Assembly (NCBI RefSeq): GCF_006861655.1
Contig: NZ_SESI01000001.1
Coordinates: 818,328-882,327 of the forward strand
DNA length: 64,000 bases
Source: Halonotius roseus
GTDB lineage: Archaea > Halobacteriota > Halobacteria > Halobacteriales > Haloferacaceae
Direction: 5' to 3'
The position numbers and the translations under genes are program-made. The notes beneath the pieces are model-generated. The model did not search any database. It was not told the origin of the DNA and saw only the letters and a program-made list of their open reading frames with translations. The stretch's first letter is position 1, and each line of letters opens with the position of its first letter. Shown in pieces: positions 1 to 8,114 of the stretch.

Positions 1-599
1 CCGGCCAGCAACTCCGCCGAGATGACGATGAGTAATGCCGTGTTCATCGCCAGCCGAAGGCCGACGAAGATGGCCGGCAGCGAGCCGGGCAGCAGGATCT
101 CCCGAAAGACGGTGACCGGACTCGTTGCCCCGTTGTCGGCTGCGACATCGAAGTAGAGCCGTCGGATCTGCCGAGCTCCGTTCATCGCGTTCCACAACAC
201 AACGAAAAAGCCACCGAGGGCGGCCGTGAATATGATCGCGCTGCTGTCGGTGTTGAACACGAGCACCACCAGCGGGAGCAACGCGATCACCGGGATCGGA
301 TACACCGCCGAAAACAGCGGCCCAAGCAGTGTTTTCAGCGTGTCGTTCCACCCCATGAGCACCCCGACGGTGACGCCGAAGCTGGTCGCCAACACCGAGG
401 CGAGGAGCGTGCGCTCGATGGTTGCCGCGACGTGGCCGAGAAACGACGGCTCGCCGAGTAACACGAGCGTGCGCTCGAAGATGGTCGCTGGCGGCGGCAA
501 AACGCCAGGACTCACGACGCCGAATCCCCCGACGGCGAGTTGCCAGACGAGAATGGCGACGACAAGCGAGAGCGTCTGATAGAATCGGTCAGTGTTCAT
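1..599 (-). CDS. ABC transporter permease (partial, 3' end outside window)
   Basis: This is the N-terminal ~199 residues of an inner-membrane permease of the nitrate/sulfonate/taurine or thiamine-precursor ABC class. The reverse-strand frame starts at an ATG at 597-599 (MNTDRFYQTL...) and stays open to the window edge. It has a first hydrophobic segment at about residues 9-30, the typical periplasm-proximal stretch rich in Leu/Pro (GVVSPGVLPPPATIF), and further membrane helices. Near the window edge the segment LPGSLPAIFVGLRLAMNTA resembles the permease loop that contacts the ATPase (EAA motif region). It lies 24 nt downstream of the TIG-like gene on the same strand, so the two are probably co-transcribed. 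The substrate cannot be told from the sequence. Confidence 0.85.
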   Translation of the reverse strand, partial: MNTDRFYQTLSLVVAILVWQLAVGGFGVVSPGVLPPPATIFERTLVLLGEPSFLGHVAATIERTLLASVLATSFGVTVGVLMGWNDTLKTLLGPLFSAVYPIPVIALLPLVVLVFNTDSSAIIFTAALGGFFVVLWNAMNGARQIRRLYFDVAADNGATSPVTVFREILLPGSLPAIFVGLRLAMNTALLIVISAELLA

Positions 600-623
600 C
601 AAAGATGCAGCAGCGAGGCGTGA

Positions 624-2066
624 CTACTCCTCGATCTTGAACGCCATGTGGTAGGCCGGCATCGGCCGCACCGGATGGTTGTCGAGATAGGAGAGATGCG
701 GGCGGAGCTCGAAGTCCGGCTCGTCTTCCTGCATCTCGAAGATACACGGGTAGGCGTCGATGAAGTGCCACCCCGGCTGGCCGGTCGCCGGCAGTTCCAG
801 CCGAACGATGCCGCCGCCGTCGTCGTCGCTGAGCCCACAGACGTACCCCAGCGGCTTGTTGTCGTACAGGAAGTACGGCGCGTTCTCGTAGATCGGCCAG
901 CCGACGCCGGAAAGCTCGATCTCGATTGTCGTCCCGACCGGGCCGCTGGTCGGCGAGAATGTCTCGATCGAGGGCTGCATCATGAAGCCGGTGATGGCGA
1001 TCTCCTCGCCGTCGACGGCGGCGGTGATCGGTCGCGTCGAGCCCTCGCTGGCCGGGATCGTGATCTCCGTCTGGAACGTCCCCTCGTCGTCAGTTGTGAC
1101 GGTCGGCAGCCGGTCGGGGATCGGCTCCGGCGTGATCGGGATCCCCTTCACGCGGTGGCCCTCGTGGCGGTACCAGATCAGATCGACCTCCTCGTTTGGC
1201 GGGAACTGCTCGCCGCTGATGAACGCCGTCGTGCCGGGTTGGCCCGAACTCGGCGTGATCGAGAGTTCGGCGTCGCTCCCGTCGGTGTCGACATCGGGAT
1301 AATGGATACTGATCGGGTTCTCGTCGAGGCGGTCGTCGAGCCACGCGGTTCGCGGCTCGGCGTCGGGTTCGGTCACCTCGACAGTCCACTGGGATTGCCG
1401 GCCGCCAGCGACGGGGCCGTACGGCGACTGGGTGTTGTTCTGGAGGTAGGGGACGCCCCGGTAGTTGCGCCACACCTGCAGGACGTGTTTGCCCGGCGGC
1501 CCGACCGCACGGATGCGGGCGGTTGCTGTCCCGCGGTTCATCACGCCCGTCATGAAGCCCATGTTGCCGTTGTCCCACGCGACCTGGTAGTTGTTCGTGA
1601 CGACGTTCGGGCCGATCCCGTAGCCGGTGATCGTGAAGAACTCGCCGAGTTGGGCCGTAGTGTTGCCGAGTTCGAAATGCGGGAGAATCGTTACTGAGGC
1701 CGACGCGACCGTCGTGCCGTCCGTCTCGACGACCTCGACCCGGTGGCTGCCGCCGTAATCCTGTTCGACCGTCCACGTCTCATCGAACGCGCCGTTGCCG
1801 TCAGTGCGGACGGTTGCGATTGTCTCCGTCCGAGGGTGGTACTGGGCACCGACGACCTCGTTGGCCTCCAAGACGCCCCAGCGGCCGTCGGTCGTCTGCC
1901 ACTGGAGTTCATAGCGTTCGTTGGCCGGCAGGTTCCGACCGTTGAACGTGAGCGTGTCGCCGACGTAGGTCTCGTCGTCGCTGACGACCAGCGTGCCCGC
2001 GGTGTCGCTCCCGCGGCGGTGTTGCTGGAGCGTGTCTTCGAGGTCGGAGGAGAGGCCATCACTCAT
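624..2066 (-). CDS. TIG/Ig-like multidomain protein in ABC transporter operon
   Basis: About 480 residues, start chosen at the ATG at 2064-2066 (MSDGLSSDL...). An upstream in-frame ATG would add 27 residues that look non-coding. Four successive beta-rich Ig-like units are visible. The third and fourth carry TIG/IPT-style openings (ITPSSGQPGTT and FSPTSGPVGTT), and the first resembles them (SDDETYVGDTLTF). No signal peptide, lipobox or membrane helix is visible at either end, which is odd because such folds are usually extracellular. It is the first gene of the operon with the ABC permease. A role as a sensor or scaffold for the transporter would be inference only; function unknown. Confidence 0.75.
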   Translation of the reverse strand: MSDGLSSDLEDTLQQHRRGSDTAGTLVVSDDETYVGDTLTFNGRNLPANERYELQWQTTDGRWGVLEANEVVGAQYHPRTETIATVRTDGNGAFDETWTVEQDYGGSHRVEVVETDGTTVASASVTILPHFELGNTTAQLGEFFTITGYGIGPNVVTNNYQVAWDNGNMGFMTGVMNRGTATARIRAVGPPGKHVLQVWRNYRGVPYLQNNTQSPYGPVAGGRQSQWTVEVTEPDAEPRTAWLDDRLDENPISIHYPDVDTDGSDAELSITPSSGQPGTTAFISGEQFPPNEEVDLIWYRHEGHRVKGIPITPEPIPDRLPTVTTDDEGTFQTEITIPASEGSTRPITAAVDGEEIAITGFMMQPSIETFSPTSGPVGTTIEIELSGVGWPIYENAPYFLYDNKPLGYVCGLSDDDGGGIVRLELPATGQPGWHFIDAYPCIFEMQEDEPDFELRPHLSYLDNHPVRPMPAYHMAFKIEE

Positions 2067-2230
2067 ACGTGTGGCTTCCGGCCATAATCTAATAAACCTG
2101 CCCGTGGTTCCCACAGGATAGGAATGCATACGCACGCCGCATGGCAATTTGCCGCCAATTGTGATGATCGTGTTCGCAACGACCGGGAATCGGGATAAGG
2201 CTTATCTGACGGTCGGATAATCGTTCACGT

Positions 2231-2755
2231 ATGAGCTCCAAAACGGCCAAATCCAACATATTTGGCGTTGATGTGGAATTCACGTACTCCGAGACGTGGA
2301 TCGCCTATGCCCTGTTCGCGCTGCGACTGATGATGGGCTGGGTGTTCTTCTACGCCGGCATCGTGAAGGTCATCGATCCCAACTGGAGTGCGCGGCCGTT
2401 CCTGCTGAACGTCGATCCGGCGAACCCGCTGGTCGATATGTGGGCCGCGATGGCCGACTGGGTCTGGCTGTTGACCCCGCTGAATCAGGTCGGCCTAACG
2501 CTGGTCGGGATCGCGCTCCTCCTCGGGGCGTTCACTCGGCTGAGTGCCTTCTTCGGGGCAATGATGATGCTGTTCTACTGGGCATCAGCGTACCCCTTCC
2601 CGGATGCGATCCTCATCGACTTCCACCTGATCTACGCGTTCCTGCTGTTCCTGTTGGGCGCGGCGGGTGCCGGTCGTATCCTCGGGGTCGACCAGTGGCT
2701 CGAAGAGCTAGATGTCGTCAAAAACAACCCACGGCTGACGCTTCTGTTGGGCTAA
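2231..2755 (+). CDS. DoxX-family membrane protein
   Basis: 174 residues with about four transmembrane helices and the DoxX/DoxD-type sequence FALRLMMGWVFFYAGIVKVIDP near the N terminus. DoxD is a subunit of thiosulfate:quinone oxidoreductase in Acidianus, while other DoxX proteins take part in oxidative-stress membrane complexes. Its position beside TusA, a DsrE-type protein and a rhodanese supports a link with reduced sulfur, but a DoxA partner is not seen in this window. The gene is divergent from the TIG/ABC operon and the start ATG lies about 11 nt after a run resembling a weak promoter. Product family is confident, substrate is not. Confidence 0.8.
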   Translation: MSSKTAKSNIFGVDVEFTYSETWIAYALFALRLMMGWVFFYAGIVKVIDPNWSARPFLLNVDPANPLVDMWAAMADWVWLLTPLNQVGLTLVGIALLLGAFTRLSAFFGAMMMLFYWASAYPFPDAILIDFHLIYAFLLFLLGAAGAGRILGVDQWLEELDVVKNNPRLTLLLG

Positions 2756-2827
2756 CACCCCCGGCGGCTGTTCGGAGGACGGTTCGCAGCAAGCTGCGTG
2801 GTACAACAAGTGTTATCCAGCGTTCGC

Positions 2828-3400
2828 TTAGACCAGCAGCTGAATATCGGATTCGGCCATGTGTTGGAGTGCGGTGGCCGCCCCAACGCCGACGGTCACG
2901 TCGTCGTAGAAGTCGTCTTCATCGTACTCCATCAGTTCGATAGTCATCTGGCATGCCTGCAGGTCGACGCCCTGCTCCAAGGAGAGATCGATCAGTTCTT
3001 CGATCGTCGCCGTCCCGTTGTCGTCGATCCGGTTTTCCATCATGCGCGTGGCGAGCCGATCCATTCCCGGGAGGGCCGCCAGCGCGTTCGGCATCGGCAT
3101 ATTGGGGTTGCCGACCGCCGACAGCTGGAGGTTCTGTGATTTCTCCTCGTGGAGAATGTCGAGCCCCCAGAACGTGTGGAAGACGACGACATCCCAGCCG
3201 AAAGCGGCGGCCGTACTCGCCAGAATCAACGGCGGGTAGGCCATATCGAAGGTACCCTGTGTCGCCACGATGGTCATCTTCTGTTGTGCATCGTCGGCGT
3301 CGAGGTCGGCAACCGTCTCCTCTAACTCCTCGACGCGGGCCTGGAGCTCCGCGGCACTCGGCGGGGCACCGTCGGCGGTGCTGGATGGCTCGGTGCTCAT
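2828..3400 (-). CDS. DsrE2/DsrE-DsrF-DrsH-type sulfur-carrier protein
   Basis: 190 residues. Residues 1-40 form an acidic, coiled leader (AAELQARVEELEETVADLD), followed by a DsrE-like alpha/beta domain beginning KMTIVATQGTFDMAYPPLILAST. The single conserved cysteine is in GVDLQACQMTIELM, the position used for persulfide transfer in DsrE2 proteins. The segment WGLDILHEE is also typical. The tusA gene lies immediately upstream with a 1-nt gap, so the two are one operon. TusA and DsrE2 are known to exchange sulfur in sulfur-oxidising prokaryotes; here the same exchange is inferred from gene order. Confidence 0.85.
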   Translation of the reverse strand: MSTEPSSTADGAPPSAAELQARVEELEETVADLDADDAQQKMTIVATQGTFDMAYPPLILASTAAAFGWDVVVFHTFWGLDILHEEKSQNLQLSAVGNPNMPMPNALAALPGMDRLATRMMENRIDDNGTATIEELIDLSLEQGVDLQACQMTIELMEYDEDDFYDDVTVGVGAATALQHMAESDIQLLV

Positions 3401-3401
3401 G

Positions 3402-3647
3402 TTAGGCCGTCTTCTCGACGTAGTGTTTGTACACGTCGCCGTCCTCGACCTGCTCTAAGAGCTCGACGCCGCTGGTGCCGGCCGCCCAGCCGTCGATATC
3501 GCTCATGCTTCCCTTGTCGGTCGACAGTACCTCAAGGACGCCACCCTCCGGCACGTCGTCGATAGCGGATTTGGTTTTGACAACCGGCATTGGACACGAT
3601 GCTCCTTTCACGTCAAGCGTCTCGGTAACGTCGTCGTTTGCGCTCAT
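3402..3647 (-). CDS. tusA: TusA-family sulfur carrier
   Basis: 81 residues with the family signature LDVKGASCPMPVVKTKSAI, in which the Cys of CPMP is the persulfide-carrying residue. The length matches TusA/SirA proteins. The fold would present this cysteine to partner sulfurtransferases in the cytoplasm. The gene is first in a two-gene operon with the DsrE2-type protein and is divergent from the rhodanese/MBL gene. Its promoter region contains a 13-bp palindrome and TTTGTAT/ATACAAA boxes. Whether it serves tRNA thiolation, molybdenum cofactor or sulfur dissimilation is not decidable from the gene alone; the neighbours favour sulfur trafficking. Confidence 0.9.
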   Translation of the reverse strand: MSANDDVTETLDVKGASCPMPVVKTKSAIDDVPEGGVLEVLSTDKGSMSDIDGWAAGTSGVELLEQVEDGDVYKHYVEKTA

Positions 3648-3662
3648 ACTGTGTGGACTCCG

Positions 3663-3704
3663 TTTGTATTGGAGTTACTCCACAATATTGAAGCAGGATA
3701 CAAA
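3663..3704. promoter_or_regulatory. candidate operator of the tusA operon
   Basis: Just upstream of tusA there is TTTGTAT at 3663-3669, a perfect palindrome TGGAGT-T-ACTCCA at 3670-3682, and ATACAAA at 3698-3704. The flanking heptamers are the same ones that form the palindrome in front of the divergent rhodanese/MBL gene. A shared repressor or activator is an inference; no regulator gene is adjacent. Confidence 0.45.
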
Positions 3705-3890
3705 AGAATATCGATTAATGTGCAATACTCAAATAACTGTATCGGCCTGTGTGATAGTTCCGACGCACAGGATCGACCCTCTTTGGCGTATATCGGCCTT
3801 ATTGAGTGTATTTTCCGGTCACAGCGAGTTTATTGTGATTCAGCAGGCGCGATTTGTGGTGCATCTATATTGTATATCTTGCGTATTACT

Positions 3891-3908
3891 ATACAAACTC
3901 TTTTGTAT
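3891..3908. promoter_or_regulatory. palindromic operator before rhodanese/MBL gene
   Basis: A perfect inverted repeat, ATACAAA at 3891-3897 and TTTGTAT at 3902-3908 with a CTCT spacer, ends 19 nt before the ATG at 3928. The region is AT-rich relative to the window and should hold the promoter, so a bound protein would overlap the transcription start. The same heptamers occur near tusA on the other side of the 280-bp divergent region. Confidence 0.55.
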
Positions 3909-3927
3909 CCATACCCTGTAGAGAGGG

Positions 3928-5127
3928 ATGTCTCACATGGACGCTGACGACTTTCCAACCCCGGATGCAGACGTTCCCAGTATCGAGCCGGAAACGCTGA
4001 AACGCCGGATCGACAGCGAGGCGGTCACCCTCCTTGATGTGCGAATGGCCTCCGAATACGAGAAGTGGCACATTGACGACGAGAGCGTCGAGTCGATCAA
4101 CATCCCCTACTTCGAATTCCTCGATGAGGCGGTCGACGACGAGGTTCTTGCGCAGATCCCTGACGACCGCGAACTCATCGTCCTCTGTGCGAAAGGCGGG
4201 GCCAGCGAGTACGTCGCCGGTTCCCTCCTTGAATACGACTACGACGCGATCCATCTCGAAGACGGGATGACCGGCTGGGCACGGCTCTATGACGCCGTCG
4301 AAGTCACCAACTACGATGGAGCGGGCACCCTCCTGCAGTATCAACGCCCCTCCTCGGGCTGTCTCGGCTACCTCGTCTACGACGACGGCGAGGCCGCCGT
4401 GATCGACCCACTGCGCGCATTCACCGATCGCTATCTCGACGACGCCGACGAGCTCGGTGTCGACCTGCAATACGCGCTCGACACCCACATCCACGCCGAT
4501 CACATCAGCGGCGTCCGCGATCTCGACGCGGAAGGCATCGAGGGCGTTATCCCCGAGGCCGCTGTCGACCGCGGCGTTACCTACGCCGATGAGCTGACGA
4601 CCGCCGCCGATGGCGACGAGTTCCAGGTCGGCGATGCGACCATCGAGACGGTCGCCACCCCGGGACACACCACGGGGATGACCTCCTATCTCGTCGACGA
4701 CTCGCTGTTGGCGACCGGCGACGGGCTGTTCATCGAGAGCGTCGCCCGGCCGGATCTCGAAGAGGGCGACGAGGGCGCCCCCGACGCCGCCCGGATGCTG
4801 TACGATTCGCTGCAGGAGCGCGTGCTGACACTGCCCGACGAGACGCTGATCGGCGGGGCACACTTCAGCGACGCTGCCGAGCCAGCCGCCGACGGCAGCT
4901 ACACCGCACCGATCGGCGACCTCGTCGAGGAGATGGACGCCCTGACGCTGCCGAAAGAGGAGTTCGTCGACGAGATCCTCGCGGAGATGCCGCCCCGGCC
5001 GGCCAACTACGAGGAGATCATCGCCACCAACCTCGGCCAGCAGACGGCCGACGACGAGGAGGCCTTCACCCTTGAGCTCGGCCCGAACAACTGCGCGGCC
5101 AGCCAAGCATCGATGGCGGGGGACTAA
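3928..5127 (+). CDS. rhodanese / metallo-beta-lactamase fusion (persulfide dioxygenase-like)
   Basis: 399 residues. The N-terminal rhodanese domain (about 15-130) has the active-site loop VLCAKGGAS with its catalytic Cys and the SxxxP-like LEDGMTGWARL tail. The C-terminal part is a metallo-beta-lactamase hydrolase of the glyoxalase-II/persulfide-dioxygenase type with metal motif THIHADH, the later histidine in TPGHTTG, and ATGDGLF. Known relatives oxidise glutathione or similar persulfides to sulfite; here a low-molecular-weight thiol other than glutathione would be expected. The first ATG (3928) is preceded by GAGAGGG; a second ATG at 3937 is also possible. Followed after 8 nt by the YeeE-type genes, so likely one operon. 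Confidence 0.88.
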   Translation: MSHMDADDFPTPDADVPSIEPETLKRRIDSEAVTLLDVRMASEYEKWHIDDESVESINIPYFEFLDEAVDDEVLAQIPDDRELIVLCAKGGASEYVAGSLLEYDYDAIHLEDGMTGWARLYDAVEVTNYDGAGTLLQYQRPSSGCLGYLVYDDGEAAVIDPLRAFTDRYLDDADELGVDLQYALDTHIHADHISGVRDLDAEGIEGVIPEAAVDRGVTYADELTTAADGDEFQVGDATIETVATPGHTTGMTSYLVDDSLLATGDGLFIESVARPDLEEGDEGAPDAARMLYDSLQERVLTLPDETLIGGAHFSDAAEPAADGSYTAPIGDLVEEMDALTLPKEEFVDEILAEMPPRPANYEEIIATNLGQQTADDEEAFTLELGPNNCAASQASMAGD

Positions 5128-5135
5128 GCCGACCG

Positions 5136-5618
5136 ATGGTCGCCGACCTCCTCGTGCTCGCCGAGCTGTTTCCCAACGGGATCAGCCGGTATGCGATCGG
5201 CGGGCTGTTCGTCGGGCTCGGCGCGGCCGTGATCTACGCCGGTACCGCGATCAACGCCGGAGCGAGTACGTTCCTTGAGTCGACGCTGTCGTACGTCTCC
5301 GATCGATCGCGGTTCGCCAGATATGCCGGCTCCCGAGACTGGCGGCTCGTCTTCACGCTGGGGATCATCCTTGGGGCGGCCGTCTACGCCGTCGTCTATC
5401 AGGACGGCACGTGGACGACCGATGTCGCCGCCTGGCGACTGCTCGTCGGCGGCATCCTCGTCGGGATCGGCACCCGCGTTGGCAAGGGCTGTACCTCCGG
5501 CCACGGCGTCTGTGGCGTCGGTTCGGCGTCGAAAACGTCGATAGCGGGTGTGCTCGCCTTTCTGTTGACCGCGATCATCACCGCACAGATCGTCGCCGCA
5601 CTGGGGGTGACCCCATGA
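5136..5618 (+). CDS. YeeE/YedE-family sulfur transporter, first half protein
   Basis: 160 residues, about four membrane helices. It carries the YeeE/YedE signature GIGTRVGKGCTSGHGVCG, whose cysteine is part of the conserved cysteine series that relays thiosulfate in the characterised YeeE (TsuA). The full-length bacterial transporter is one chain of ~350 residues; here it is split into two half-length genes, a layout also known in other prokaryotes. The stop codon overlaps the start of the second half (ATGA), indicating translational coupling and a heteromeric transporter. Confidence 0.88.
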   Translation: MVADLLVLAELFPNGISRYAIGGLFVGLGAAVIYAGTAINAGASTFLESTLSYVSDRSRFARYAGSRDWRLVFTLGIILGAAVYAVVYQDGTWTTDVAAWRLLVGGILVGIGTRVGKGCTSGHGVCGVGSASKTSIAGVLAFLLTAIITAQIVAALGVTP

Positions 5619-6091
5619 GCACCGCCGGGGGCAACGAGGGCCGACATCCCCTGTTCATGCCGTTGATCCTCGTCGGCGGGCTGATCTTCGGCTTCGGGCT
5701 GGGCTACAGCCACATGGCCCGCCCGGAGGTCGTACTCGACTTCCTCCAGTTCGAGGACTTCGGGCTCCTGTTTGTCATGTTTGGCGGCGCGGCGGTCACC
5801 GGGCTCGCCTACGTCGTCGTCCCGCGGCTGTTTGATCGCGCGCCGCTGACCGGGGATCGCTTCGGTCGCCGGCTGAAATCCTTCGATCGCAACGTGTTGA
5901 TCGGCGGGGGCATTTTCGGCGTTGGCTGGGGGCTGTCGGGGATCTGTCCGGGCGCGGGCTACGCCAGCCTCGGCGTCGGCAACCTCCCGATCCTGTGGGC
6001 GATCGGTGGCATGTTCATCGGCGCGTACGCCCAAGGCGTCTGGCGGAGCCGCACCGCACAGGCCGAGGCCACAGCCGCGAGTTCGGACTGA
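5615..6091 (+). CDS. YeeE/YedE-family sulfur transporter, second half protein
   Basis: 158 residues starting at the ATG at 5615 that overlaps the previous stop by 4 nt. The motif GWGLSGICPGAGYASLGVG contains the second-half cysteine of the YeeE/YedE family, and the chain has about four helices. The start MSTAGGNEGRHPLFMPLILV is clear. Together with the preceding gene it should form the pseudo-symmetric channel through which thiosulfate or a related sulfur anion enters. Inferred partner cytoplasmic carriers are TusA, DsrE2 and the rhodanese encoded next door. Confidence 0.87.
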   Translation: MSTAGGNEGRHPLFMPLILVGGLIFGFGLGYSHMARPEVVLDFLQFEDFGLLFVMFGGAAVTGLAYVVVPRLFDRAPLTGDRFGRRLKSFDRNVLIGGGIFGVGWGLSGICPGAGYASLGVGNLPILWAIGGMFIGAYAQGVWRSRTAQAEATAASSD

Positions 6092-6123
6092 GGGCTGAAC
6101 CACACGATTCTCTCACACAATCC

Positions 6124-7305
6124 ATGGAACTTGCAGCTATCGCGTTGTTTCTCGTCGCGGGACTCGCCAGTCTGTTCATGGCATGGGTGATCGGCGCCGG
6201 CTCCAGCGGTGCGACCCCCTTCGCGCCGGCGGTCGGCGCAAACGCCATCCCAACGATGCAGGCGGCGTTTCTCGTCGGCCTGCTCGGCTTTGCCGGCGCG
6301 ATCACCCAAGGGGCCAACGTCTCGGCGACCGTCGGGAGCGGCCTGATCGGCGGCGTTGAGATCCCCGCGGTCGGCGTGATCGTCATCTTATTCGTCGGGG
6401 CCGGGCTGATGGCAATCGGCATCCGCACAGGGTATCCGATCGCCACCGCCTTCACCGTCACCGGCGCGGTCGTCGGCGTCGGTCTCGCGTTGGGGGGAAC
6501 CCCAGCGTGGGCCACCTACCAGCAGGTCGGTGCCGTCTGGGTGTTGACGCCGATCGTCGGCGGCGGGATCGCCTACGGGATCGCCAGCGTGTTGCCGCGG
6601 CCTGACGCGCCCGAAACAGTCACCGTTCCTATGTTGGCCGCCGTGGTCGGTGTCGTCCTCGCAAACGTCGAGTTCGCACTGCTCGGCCCCGGCGGAACGA
6701 TGGGATCGCTCACGGGCGCGGTTGGCCGACAGCTTGGGAGCAGCGGGGTCGTGACAACCGTCGGCGTCTCAGTTGCAGTCGGCGTGGTGATCGCCGCGCT
6801 CGTTCGGTGGGATATCAGCCGCGATGAGGCTGGCGGGCTGCGACGCGTGCTGCTCGTGTTGGGCTCGCTGGTCGCCTTTTCGGCGGGCGGCAGTCAGGTC
6901 GGGCTCGCGGTCGGGCCGCTGTTGCCGCTGTTTTCGACGGTCGGTGCCCTTTCCCCGGCAGTCATTCTTGCTGGTGGTGGGGTTGGCATCCTCGCGGGCT
7001 CGTGGCTCGGCGCGCCGCGGATGATCAAATCACTCGCCCAGGATTACTCCGCTCTCGGCCCCCGGCGGTCGATCGCCGCGCTCGTTCCGGCGTTTCTGAT
7101 CGCGCAGGTGGCGGTACTGTTGGGCGTGCCCGTCTCGTTCAACGAGATCATCGTCAGCGGGATCGTCGGCGGCGGCGCGGCTGTCGGCGGGGGATCGGCG
7201 GTCGACCCACGGAAGCTGTTGGTCACCGTCGGTGCGTGGGCCGGCTCGCTTGGGCTGTCGTTTGTCGTCGGCTACGGCGTGATGACCGGGCTTCAGGTGG
7301 CGTAG
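6124..7305 (+). CDS. PiT-family anion permease (phosphate or sulfate)
   Basis: 393 residues, about ten membrane helices, beginning MELAAIALFLVAGLASLFMAWVIG. Two repeats typical of the PiT family are visible: GANAIPTMQAAFLVGLLGFAGAITQGANVSATVG in the first half and the variant SFNEIIVSGIVGGGAAVGG in the second. PiT proteins move phosphate with cations; the CysP branch moves sulfate. The position 32 nt after the split YeeE gene makes a sulfur oxyanion a reasonable alternative to phosphate. The start at 6124 was chosen because the upstream frame overlaps the preceding gene and is not hydrophobic. Confidence 0.8.
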   Translation: MELAAIALFLVAGLASLFMAWVIGAGSSGATPFAPAVGANAIPTMQAAFLVGLLGFAGAITQGANVSATVGSGLIGGVEIPAVGVIVILFVGAGLMAIGIRTGYPIATAFTVTGAVVGVGLALGGTPAWATYQQVGAVWVLTPIVGGGIAYGIASVLPRPDAPETVTVPMLAAVVGVVLANVEFALLGPGGTMGSLTGAVGRQLGSSGVVTTVGVSVAVGVVIAALVRWDISRDEAGGLRRVLLVLGSLVAFSAGGSQVGLAVGPLLPLFSTVGALSPAVILAGGGVGILAGSWLGAPRMIKSLAQDYSALGPRRSIAALVPAFLIAQVAVLLGVPVSFNEIIVSGIVGGGAAVGGGSAVDPRKLLVTVGAWAGSLGLSFVVGYGVMTGLQVA

Positions 7306-7376
7306 TCGTTGCCGACGATGACCAGCCAATAAGCGCAAACAAACGGCGTTTTAGGCACCGCGTCGTACACGCAATC

Positions 7377-8108
7377 ATGGAGTGCCGGCAGTGTCACACC
7401 GATCTCGACCGCCCAGGCGACTACTGTCTGGTCTGTGACACCGCCAACTGTGACGCCGTCGTCGTCGTCTTCAACCGCGATGCGGCGACGCTGACGATGC
7501 TCGACGGCGAGGAGGTCAGGGGCGAAACCACGATCACGACCGTCCCCGAAACCGACGACGATCACGATGACCGAGCAACCGTCGTCGAACTCCGAAACTT
7601 CGCCGGCCGGGTCGCCGACGAGATCCGCCGCAAGCGACCCGAGACGGTTTTCGCCGCCGGCGAGCGCGGCCCCCTGCGGGAGACCCGCAAACAGCTCCAC
7701 TACGAGTTTTATCGGGTGCCCGATGACGATGCCGTCCAGGCGGTGCTCGACCGCCGCGGCGAGTCAGCCCTTGAGGTCGTCGACATCCCGCCACGCGAAA
7801 AGATCGGCGGCAGTCACTCGACGATCATCGGCGATCGGGCCGGCCGCAACGCCATCGGCATCGTCGCCGACCACCCACATATCAAGAAGATCATCCCTGG
7901 GCCGATCGACGCCGGCGGCAAAGGTTCACAGAGCAGTCTTCGCGCGAAGATCACCCGCGCCGATCACAACGGCAACGTCCGGATGTTGCTGCGGGATGGC
8001 TCCAGCGTCCAGGAAAACCGGCTGGTGACGACCGCACCGGATCTGGAAACCGGCGAGCGCGTCCGGGCGGATCTCAACGACGCTTTGGAAGATGCTGAAC
8101 TCAAATAG
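7377..8108 (+). CDS. DUF2103-type zinc-ribbon protein
   Basis: 243 residues. The N terminus is a zinc ribbon, CRQCHTDLDRPGDYCLVC, with four cysteines in two CxxC pairs. The rest is a mixed alpha/beta protein with a basic region (ADEIRRKRPETVF) and a conserved-looking central block GGSHSTIIGDRAGRNAIGIVADHPHIKKIIPG. This matches the haloarchaeal DUF2103 family from memory. The end (TGERVRADLNDALEDAEL) is acidic. The gene stands alone, 71 nt after the PiT permease. Function is not established; a nucleic-acid or metal-binding role is only suggested by the ribbon. Confidence 0.7.
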   Translation: MECRQCHTDLDRPGDYCLVCDTANCDAVVVVFNRDAATLTMLDGEEVRGETTITTVPETDDDHDDRATVVELRNFAGRVADEIRRKRPETVFAAGERGPLRETRKQLHYEFYRVPDDDAVQAVLDRRGESALEVVDIPPREKIGGSHSTIIGDRAGRNAIGIVADHPHIKKIIPGPIDAGGKGSQSSLRAKITRADHNGNVRMLLRDGSSVQENRLVTTAPDLETGERVRADLNDALEDAELK

Positions 8109-8114
8109 TCGGAC

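Noticed and set aside
648-1697. 349-codon plus-strand frame opposite the TIG-like gene
   Set aside because: Composition is typical of a shadow frame and the minus-strand gene has recognisable Ig-like repeats.
3889-5106. 405-codon reverse-strand frame opposite the rhodanese/MBL gene
   Set aside because: It mirrors the codon pattern of a clearly homologous gene and has no recognisable family, as expected for a high-G+C shadow frame.
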